From Datnioides undecimradiatus (Eukaryota > Chordata > Actinopteri > Lobotiformes > Datnioididae): 64,000 nucleotides of DNA. How positions within the stretch are numbered: the first letter of the stretch is position 1; every line of letters begins with the position of its first letter. The notes beneath the pieces were generated by a model. That model had not been told where the DNA came from, made no database searches, and saw only the letters and a program-made list of their open reading frames with translations. The translations under genes and the position numbers were made by a program. Where the stretch lies: the NCBI GenBank assembly GCA_008933995.1, contig WARS01000034.1:62001-126000 (forward strand). Reading direction: 5' to 3'. Shown here piece after piece: positions 51,249 to 61,992 of the stretch.

Positions 51249-54200
51249 GACACTTCCTGCCCAAAAAAAATACAGAAAGTCTGAAATAGAAGACTGTGTC
51301 GCACACACACTCGCACACACACACTGTCTCTGATGGGTAGACAAACAAAGGGAGGCTTATCAGGCTGCAAGGAGAACATTAATCTGGTTCTATTGTGAGG
51401 GAGGATCAACCCAGCGGGCAATGAGTGTGTGTGTCTGCATGTGTGTGTGTCAGAGAGGAGGGGGGGCGGGTGTGTGTGAGACTGTGTCTACTGTAATCTG
51501 TCACTGAGGATCACCACAAGAGGCTGAGGATGTATTGCTGCCATTGATGATGGCTGATGATGGCCAGAAGGAAGAGGAGGGATACACTGGGAGACGATGA
51601 GGAGGAGGCAGGAGAGGGAAGAAGGGAGGACGGAAGAGTGAACAAGGGAGATGGAACTGATGACGAAAAGGCAGAGGAGGCAGCGGAAGGAGGAAAAGGA
51701 CGATTTGCAGTGTGAAACAGAGGAAAAGGGTGCAAAGGATGAAGAGAAGAGGAGGGGGAAGAAGAGATAGAGAAGGGAAAACGAACACGGATGAGAATAT
51801 GGCTGCTTCTAGGATCGGCCTCATTAGCTATTTTCTCCATTAATCAGTTAATTGTTTATTGTTAAGATGTCAGAAAATATTAAAAAATACATTTTTCTAA
51901 ATCACCAGTTGACGTAATTACATTGATACAAAACGCTAGATTTTCAGTTCACCATTATAGTAGATAGAAACTCCCATGTTTCAGACTGAACCTGTGATAT
52001 TTTGGGTTTTTTCCTTATAAACGGCTTAAATGATTGTGATGATGATAACTGATTATGAAAGCTGTTGCAAAGCATGACTCTATCTGTTGACTAACTGATT
52101 ACTGGACTAACTGTTTCAGTCTTAGAAGTGAAGGAGAGGCAGGAAGAGGAAGAAGAGCTGGACGGTGACCTTGACGTTGATGATCCATACCCAACCATCC
52201 CAGCTTTGCTGCACTGTATTCATTAGAGTTGGCTCCTTTTTGCTGACACACTAACAAAATTAAACATGTGCAAACTATAACGTTTGAATCTCTGCTCGTG
52301 GACGTAATCAGATGATGTCACAGGTGAGATGTTCATGTATTTACAGGAGCACAAAGGATGAGGTGCGCTAAAATGTGAAGCTATGAGCTGCTTTATAAAA
52401 CAAATTAATCGGTTTCTCCATTTTTAGTCATAATTGTACTTATTTCATTGATTCATTTCCACCAGTGATGAAGGGCCAGCTGCAGGTTAAGTTTTTCTTT
52501 TCTTTCGGGACAAAGCTTTCAGACACTGCTCAACCTGTCCTTGACTACTCCTGCTTTAAAGTCTATGAAGATAATGAGCAATGCACTTTTTTAATATGTC
52601 ATGTTTAATGCTGCAGCAGCAGCAGCAGAGAAACAAGTGTGTTTTTAAAATTATCACTCAGATTAACTATCAGCAGGTATATTTGATATCTGTGCATCGC
52701 TCTCTAAGTGTAGGTTTCAGGACAAATGCCATTTAACAGACTCCACAGACATTAACTGGTCCACACATGTCTTCATCACATGCAGGGGACCTTGGTTGTG
52801 GAATAACTACCACCATGTTGCAGCTCAATCTTCCTCAACACTGAAATTCTAATTCAAGGAACTACTCAAATTCAGAATATTGTGGCCTTCATTCTCCTGT
52901 ACACCATGCCTATTATGAGCCATCACAACACACATTCACACATACAGCCAGTTACATTTTACTGTCAGTGCTCTGTTGCAGAGACATTTATTCCTTTCGA
53001 TGTACAAATGAGGTGCAATCCGAGCCGCGGTGCTTCAAGGCCGTGCCTTCACAATGAGTGCCCCAACGCTCAGGTTCAAAGTCCACCTGACACAAGCACC
53101 TCGAGGCTGCAGGTGCACGCAGCCAGGCATAAGTGCAAGGGAAATTAGAGGAGGAATCAGAAGAGCATGTTGCACTCACAGGAGAAGCAGGACTTTGAGC
53201 CGTCTGTGAGGACAAAGAGTACAGTTACAGAAGAGGAGCTTTCCCTCACAGACATGCTAAAACTAGATGTCATTCATTGTCTGATTGCAGAGCTGGGGAA
53301 TGAGAAGGCTACTTTGAGTTAGACAGTTAGAGACAAAATGACATAAAATGGCGCTGAGCTAACCAAATGCTACTGCTGCAGATATTTACCTCAGACTCTG
53401 ACGTGCTTCTGCTTGAATATGCTTTTTCTCTTTTTTCCATCCCGGAGCTATAATTTCACAGCCACTCGGCGCACTGTCTGACATGCCTCTGAAATGATGT
53501 TGTTCAGTCTGACACCTAGACTTTATCTGACTCTTCCTGCGCAGAGTAACATGCAATGATTGTTATTATCATATGTGGGTGACTTAATGCGAGCTGTAAC
53601 CTTGCGCCGGTGCAGAGTAATGAACAGTGGAGTGACGTGTGGCTGACTATGGCTGACTGAGGACCAGACGCATTGTGGACGATTTGCAGAGCTTCTTACT
53701 CAGTCAGGTGAAGACCAGAACGATCTGGACCCACGTTTGTAACGCATGAACGCAGCTGGTGATCAATCAAAAGCCCCAGACTTTTTGGTGACTTTGTTGA
53801 AGAGAGGGTGGGATATTCTCTGGCAAACAAAGTGGAGAATAAAACCAAAACTACAGATGCTGATGATTATCAATAATTGTGATACAAACTGTTTCTAATT
53901 AAACTAATTGTTTATTATAGTCAGGATAATTGTTCCTTTTCTGTGATTTATGTGATTCATTATTATACATGACATGACTGAAATAACGTTGAAATAACTG
54001 TGTAATATTTCTCTGTTCTTTTCATTTTGCTATGTTTTGCTCTCTGCCCTGTATTAATGTACACATCCTCCTCAGCATGTGTGTTCACATGCGCTGTGGT
54101 GTCCTGACTATGATCATGTTATCCTTATTCCTTTTTGCACATGTAAACACCTCATACTGGTTTTAAAACCCTGTAGTGCTTCAGTAATAACCAGGATGCC

Positions 54201-57200
54201 GTTACATGTAAACACAGAGCAGAGCAGAGTGGCTGAAATAGCACAGGCTAAGACACCAAACCCTGATATCCTGAATCACGCTCAGGATACAGATCACAGG
54301 AAACTCACTGTGCACATTCTGCACGTTCACGTGTTTGTGGTGTGTGACGTACCCTCGCCATCAGTTCATCCCATCGTGTGTTGAAAGCGTCCAGTTTTTG
54401 CTGGATCAGTTCATCCAGGACGCCTCCGTCCATCAGGGTCTGGGCCAGCTCCCGGATCTGGTTCCTGTTGTCCTCTGGGTGCCGCAAAAGAGCCTCGAGA
54501 CTCTGTAAACACACACACACATAAAAGAATTTCAGCAGCCAAACCTCCACAGGCTTTATCTTTGAGTTGGAATCCACCTTGATGATGGTAGTGATGCTTC
54601 CACGCCGTCTTTTCTGCACGCAAGCTGATATTGTTTTGTTTAACAGGTGACTCATGATGAGGTAGGAGACGCTTATTGAAAATTATGCAGAATATGAGTG
54701 CTGGGTGACGACACGCAGGAGCTAAAAGAGGTCAATTAGCTCTTGTTTGTCTGACCTCGGTGCTTAACAGCTTTTCACATCTTCTGAAATCCCCCAAAAG
54801 GTCTGTTTGTGGAGTGTTTAGCATACAGCTGAGTGGGCACATATTTGCATTTGTGCAGTTCTGCACTACCCTAAATGAAAGAATGCATCCTGGTCGTTTA
54901 ATCTCACCAAATCCCTGGAAGTAACATCTGAAGCAATCTGCGAAAGCACAGTTTAAGCAAATTAACGAGTTAAGTTGAACACGTAAGCCTTTCACTTGAT
55001 TTCCTCATGAAGGCCAGTAAAAGCCCAATGTCTCTAATTGGAAGATTCAGTGGAAAGTCCGGCGGATTAACTTAATTTTGCTCTGCGTGTGTGAGGCCCG
55101 TCTTACATAACATCTGAGGAGTCTACATCCTAAATCTGTCTTTATTTCCTCCAAATGGCTGCGAACGTAATCTCTTTGATATTTGCCTTCATCAGATGAA
55201 AATCACCTTTCCCAGAAGTGACTGCCAACACGTCTTTCCTCTGAGTGATCTCTCTCCACTGCCTCCTCTAATTAAAACAAAAAGGACGCCAACGCCCTCT
55301 CCATATTTTTCCTCTGGGCTGCATTTTCTATTCTTTGCATTCTGCCCCCGTGCTTCATCATCTGGTGCTGCTTTTTATGAAGATCTGATAGTTTGTTTTG
55401 CTGTAAAGCTGATAACATTCAGCGATTATCGTCCGTTTAGGATCTGTCTGGGTGAAAGTGCTGTGACAAATGTTCGCTTCACAGGTTTTGACAAAACGCT
55501 GTTGGTTCTCTTGAATAGTTGATCGCTAGAGCCAGAGTTTTGGGTTCCTCTCGGCTGAGCTCGCAGGTGAGGGAAGCCCCAGCTCTTGTACTAATTGGTG
55601 AAAAAAGAAAAAGAAATCCCCGCGAAGCCCACATGGATCAAGCTGCCCCCTTGTTCGGATCGGGGAGCAGAGCGCCGTCTCAAACTGGTCATCCTCCTCC
55701 TAATGCCGTTTTTCCATACAGCTGGGGATTCTCACGCCAAGCCAATCCGTGATCTGCCGCGACTAATCAAGCTGGGCCGGCGCAGCGTGGAGCGGTAAAA
55801 GCACGTCACAGTTGTTGAACACATGCCTCAGCTTCTGCTGTCCGTCCCTGCGGTACAGATCTAAATATGTCCTCATCTTATAGAATAATGGCCCCTCCAG
55901 GTTGTCTGTGTTTGATGGCTCTATGGTAGATTAAACATGCTAAAGCGTCTTTTAATGTGCAAGAAAATGTGATAAAGTGAGGCGTTTTGTTTTGTTGCCC
56001 CTGCCCCTCTGTGAGCAGTGACTTACGGCCGACAACAAGCAAACAGTCAAATAAAGCTGATAGAAGTAAATAAAGTAAATAAAACAGGAGCCAACGAGTG
56101 AAACTAAACTCCGAACAGCAGAGATTCAACTTGTGCAAAGAGCTGAACACAGAGAGACTTTGACAAACACGGCTTTCTCTCTCGTCTCCAGCACAGGCAA
56201 ACACAAGACACGCAGCTTTGGTCTGCGAGAGGAGGCGTCTCCAGGTCGGCTGCGGTTTGGCTCCGTTACCAAACCGTAGCAGCGCGGGCGGCTCAGTGTG
56301 GTATCCCCTGCTGCGAGGATGCAGAGGAAAGGAAACGCATATGATCGGCGCTTGGCGCAGCTAAGCGGGCTAAACGGAGCCTGTGGAGGATCATTCCTGC
56401 CTTTTCCTTCATAGCGTGGAGATAAGGAAGCAAAACACAGCACTTGCCTTCTTATCCACCTCACAATCCCCACAGTCCACTTTAAACCCACTTCAGACTA
56501 ACATAATAACTAGTTTTTCCCTTTTTCTCATTAATATCTTAACATCTCCTCATACTCACATCCAGTGCCTCCTGCAGCTCCTCTGCTCCTCCCTGGAGGT
56601 TGTCCGTCTCGTCCAGTTTCTGCTCCAGCTGGTCCAGGAAGGCGTTCTCCTGCTCCAGGTAGGAGAGCAGCTCACACCAGCAGGCCCACACCTCCTGCAA
56701 AACACACACACCAAAGCATGAGCATGCACAGGAACAGGCAGGAAGGATGGAGGTAAAGGGGTAGAGATAGAAAGGCGAGGGGAGGTGGCAGCAGACGCCT
56801 GTAAATCTCAACTCTCAGCATCGGTGTCGACCACAGCACCAACATCTGTCCAACATCAACATGTCGGAGGAGTTTCTTTCCATCTGAAAACCTGGAACGG
56901 TCGCGTCTGTCTGGCCGAAGTGACTGAACTTGCTTCCGAAATGTAAACTGAAGCAAAACCGAGGAGAAAAGAACAACTTCTGAGCAGCTTTCACACAAAG
57001 CAAACATCTTAAAAAAATGAATGCACACAGCTGATGCCTGTGAGACAGCTGCTGGTGGCAGCATGTGGTTTATAGCATCAACACGTGGACAGGTGCTTGT
57101 TTTAAAAAGCAGCTCTTCAAAATGTCAAAAGTTGCCTTTTCCTGTGTGGAACAGAGAGACGCACGCTGTCGGGTCCTGTCTCACGGCAGGAGGAAGCAGA

Positions 57201-60200
57201 ATCCACTTCCTTAATGAAAAACGTAGGCTGTATAGGTTTCCTCTGCACACACGATAACGTCTAAATGTCAGGCTTCCTTCTCCATCTCAGCGCTGACGTC
57301 GGTCAATAAGCTCTACGGGGAGAGCTTTTAATGCCATTAACCTCCATCACATGAAAGCTTTTGGGCTTCACCTTCTTTTTAGGAAAACGTTGTGTTACAC
57401 ACATCTGATCCCGTCATTCTTCGAGTCAGTTTAAAGTGTTTTTTCCTTAGTTGTGCAGAATTCCTTTTGCCCGGTGCTGTATGTTAAATTATTATTTTCT
57501 GAGTTTATTAAATATTTGCACTTGTAACACAGCAGCAGATACGCGCATCTCCAAATTAAGAGAGGCATTAAACACATGGCAGAGCAGCAGCTTTATTAAT
57601 TATTATAATCTCCCGATACTACGGCAGGTTCTACTGATGACTGAGCTTCAGTGCGTTTCTAAACATCAACAAAATATGGCAACACACAGCAGCAATGAAA
57701 AGACATTTCATTGTCCTTTAAGCTACTGTGGGGGCGGGTGTTGTTCACGGATCAGTTTCAGTGTTTCCTGCAACATAAAAACACATTTGGGGGATTGTTG
57801 TTGTTTTTAAAGAAAGTACTTTCGGTGTTCAGCCAGTTTAAAAGTGCACCGTGCTTGACATTAACCTCTGTGTTGTGCAGATCCACAGTGAGATGACCAT
57901 TGTTGTCATGGTAACAACAACGCGCAGTTAATTTTGTGAAGTCTGGTTAGGTTTCAGCAATGAAACTACTAAGGTGGTTGTGTTTAAACAAGTCACATGA
58001 CTTCTGCCTGATATGTGGTATCTGTCTGGGTTTTTCGCCTCCTAACCACAGAGCACACCCTCCGCTGCCTCCTTTCACTGAAGGACAGATCGACTGCATG
58101 TGTTTATTCAGCTTGCATCTTCATCTTTTCGCCGCATCATTTCTCAGCAAACCTCCAGCTCCAGCATTAAACATTAAAAAGTCTCGCGTTCATTAAAAAC
58201 GACTTGTTTTCGATTAAGCTCACAATTTGAAGGTAACAAGCGAACGTGTGAAATGCAAGAAAGGGAGCCTGAAACGCTGCTGCTTAGCTAACCTCAGCTC
58301 ACCTCGGCTCATCTATAATACACTGAGCTTCAGACCCTCTGAAAACACACGCTCATCTACCCACACAGACATCATGCCCTCCAGAGCTGGCACTGATGTA
58401 TGTGAGCACCATGGCCTTGGCCCTGACACAACATGGAAGGGTGTTTTCACCTTGGGAACACACACACACTCTTAAAAAGTAGATTTTGTCTTTACCTAAA
58501 CACGCTAACATCTTCCAATTAGACCGATAAAGTTTGTACCTCCAGAGTTTTACACTTCCCATCCAGCCGGCTGCACAGGCGCTGGTAGTTAGCCGTCAAC
58601 ACGTCCAATTCAGACCGCAAGGCATCGTGGGCTGTTGGTGGTGCCTTGGCGATGAAACTGTTCACGCTGTCAGTCAAGAGCTTGACCTTCAGCTCCTTGG
58701 AGTGGACCTCCTCCTGGGCCCTCTGATGGAGAAGCAAAGAGAGAGAGAGAAGTTAGTAAGTGATGTTGGAGACACTGCAAAGAGACCAGAGTCGTCGAGC
58801 GTCCTCAACCAGATAACAAGCTCCTGCCTCCAGCTGGGATGTCTCAGACCAGGTGTGAGCATTCACTGCATATGAGGCAGTGCTGGTTTTCCAAAGCCTA
58901 TGATCATATTTACGTTTATATCAAACACTGACAATTAAAAGGCCACAAAGAGACAAACCTTCCTCTGAACAACAGCTCAATAAGCATAAGACGTAACCAG
59001 TCGTTGGTGGAAGAAAGTGGACGCTAAGCATCAAATGTGAGCAGATTCAAACAAGAACAGGTTCCTGTTTCCGTGCCATGTGCACAATAACGCTGATAAC
59101 AAGCTGGAATTAACAGGCGTGTTGCTTTAGGAAGGATTACATCGAAGGATTACAACAATATTGTCTTGCTGTGGGGATATACAATAAATACAAGCAGACA
59201 CACTCGTACGCACTTGTTTTCCCACAAAAAAATGCAAAGTTAGCGCGCATCTGTACCCAAGGAGCCACAGTTTGGGGAAATGCAGCAGGTTGAAGTCTAA
59301 CAGAATAATGATTTCTGGTTCTTCGAGCACAATTCTCATGACTTTTCACCCCAACCCATCTCCTGGAGAGCCTGGTTGCAGAGCATTTAACACAAGTGCA
59401 GACACTGAGTACTGTTTTAGAGAGGTTTCTTACTTTTTTTTCCCACTTTTTGGGGCTTTTGCTGTTTGGCAAACTGGAACTATGCCGAGTCGGCGCTGTG
59501 TGAAAAGGACCTTAAGTTCAGGTGATTTCGTTTGGGTGCATTAACAAGCCTTTTTTATGTCAATAAAACTCTTAAAAGTCATCTGAAGAGTGAAAGACGA
59601 GAGGAGCGATAAAGAGCAAGAGAGGGAAGGAAGAGAGGAGCGCGGAGAGAGAGGAAGAGGGGGGCTTAATGGATGGAGGGATGGATGCACGGACAAATGA
59701 ATCAATGTATCTTCTGTTGACAAAGCCACCGAGTGTGAAGAGACAGAGAGAGACGGAGTGAACAAGTAAGCCAACGAATCAATGAATGAAGGAGTGTAGC
59801 TAATACTTTCCCAAACGTGGGAGGGAGGGAGGGAGCAGCAGACGGAGGGGGGGATTAGGAGAATAAACGAGTGCACAGATTCACCAATGGAGTTTCCTTT
59901 AAGCTCAGAGCAGAAAGAAGGAGGTGAGGAGAGGAAGAGAAGGTGAAAGGAGGGAGGGGAGGAGGGGGAGATTAGCAGGAGCAAGCAGAGTGAAATCAAT
60001 TTTTAATTTTCGACTCGACTCTCAAGTAAACTTTTTCCGGGGAGGCAGGGGGCTGAATGGAAAGGGGGACTACCACTGCCAAGGCTTTTGGGTGTATCAC
60101 AAAGCAAACAGTGCCATAAATTTACATGACAAATACATCACATTAAAGTTATGAAAGCTAAAAAAAGTTCAGCGGTGAATAGGAGAATCGATTCAGTTTG

Positions 60201-61957
60201 ATACAAAATTGAGGAATGGGGGGGGTGAGAGTCAATGCAGGAGGGGCTGGGGGTGAAAAGAGACACAAAGCTGTGAGCGAGGGTGTGCGGGGGGGTGAGG
60301 ATAAAGAGAGATGGAGGGAAGCAAAGAAAGAACGAAAGAAAGAGAGGTGTTGTTTTTTAACACTGAAAGGAGAGGCGGGCAGACGGGGGCGTTATCGACC
60401 TGGAATTAACCAGGATCCAAAGAGACAGAACAGCTGCAGCAGCTGCACGCCGTCGGTCAGATCTGGGCCTCGGCTGTGAATGCAGAAGACGAGCGAGATC
60501 ATGATGATCCAGAAAGAGCCCAGATGTGAGGGAGATCCAAACAGGGCTCCACTGAGACTCAACAAACACATAACTCTACATTATTTAGGACTGAACCACA
60601 GAAACGTGAGCAGTTTCGATGCAGCTGTCAATGAGCTCAGAGAGAAACAGGACAGAGGCTGACAACATTCAAAACTCCCAGAGAATATTAATGTTAATGT
60701 TTTCTTTGAAGCTGCTTCCTACGACTTTTAAAAAAACTGCAGCACCCTCTCCACAACATGTCAAAAAGTATGTTTAATATGAGCTGAAATCAGTATAACG
60801 CATCCTTCTGGCGCCCAGTTTCATTTCATCTTTCTATGATTTTTGGTTTTTTGTTTAGCACCTTTGAAACAGAGCTTAGCCCACTTTAATAAAGCTGATT
60901 GTTCTGAGAGCAAGTCTGAATTATCATCATGTCAAACAAACAAAGGGCATAAATGCACAAATCTTTACTGATAATCACTCTAAATATTATTACAGACCAG
61001 TTACAGAAGGCTATCTATGCCTGTAAGTCTGTGCAAATATTAAAAATACAAAAAATATAAAATGTCTACAGACATAAGTGAGATCAGACCGTGTGAATGT
61101 CTCAACAAGTGCACCACGATTTAAACCATAACATGTGGGTTTGCAAGTGCGGTTTTAATAAATAATAAGCATATTGAATCCCGAAATGCTGGCATTTGTA
61201 AGAATTAGGACAATTTTAATTAGGAGCCAAATATTCTCTGAACAGCTCAGCTCTTAGTAAAGCTCTGTGTCTGTGTGTCACACATAATCCCCTATGAAAG
61301 TTTGGACCAGGAATAACAATATTCAAACTGAATATTAACATTAACGTACGTAGTAAAAGCAGGCACATCAGCGCCAACAGCTGGAGCGGCGTGGTGCAGT
61401 CTGAACATGTAGGGGTTCAGTTAAACATGAGTTTCACATCAGGAATTAGCAGCAGTGTTCATCAAATGTAGGTTAAGTGTACACAAAGTTCAACTGTGAG
61501 ACTGCAAGTGTGTGTTTTCTCAAAGACACTGTCAGTTCTGCCAACTAGGAGGAAGAGACAGAGCAACACCTCCGTGGATCCTTAGTCCTTCACCAAAATA
61601 CAAACCAAATACCAAGAATTCAAAACACTCTCAGACCAAAAACAACATTCAACATTTATGAGAGGAAAAACTGAGGAAAATATATCACAGAGTGTCAAAG
61701 TGTGAACCAGCACAACAAGTAAACCTGGACTGGGCTCTCACTAAGTCAGTGTGGCTCCACAACATGGTCAAGACTGAAAGAGCTCAACGTCTTTTGGATG
61801 AATCCTCCGAACATTAATGTTTCTCTCAGGGTGAATCCTAATGACGTCAGTGTTCATCTCACTTTGCCTCTTCTTCAGTTTGGTTCTCACATTAAAAGTC
61901 CCTGAGAAGATCAGTTGTCATAAACTTTCATACCTGCAAAACTAATGATGTGCTGTA

Positions 61958-61992
<35 letters not shown>

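Larger units (their letters stand above)
47708..54352 (-). other. Intron 29 (largest complete intron in the window)
   Basis: 6645 bp. In mammals this intron carries the retinal Dp260 promoter. I found no convincing Dp260 first exon; 53390-53440 is an unsupported candidate. It contains a dispersed-repeat copy (48263-48473), (TTTAG)n at 48606-48633, CA tracts at 48380-48424, 49349-49374 and 51217-51246, and a GA-rich block at about 51530-51790. Confidence 0.6.

Noticed and set aside
53974..53997. Plus-strand ATGACTGAAATAACG resembling the mammalian Dp260 start ATGACTGAAATC
   Set aside because: It is on the opposite strand to the gene and stops after seven codons.
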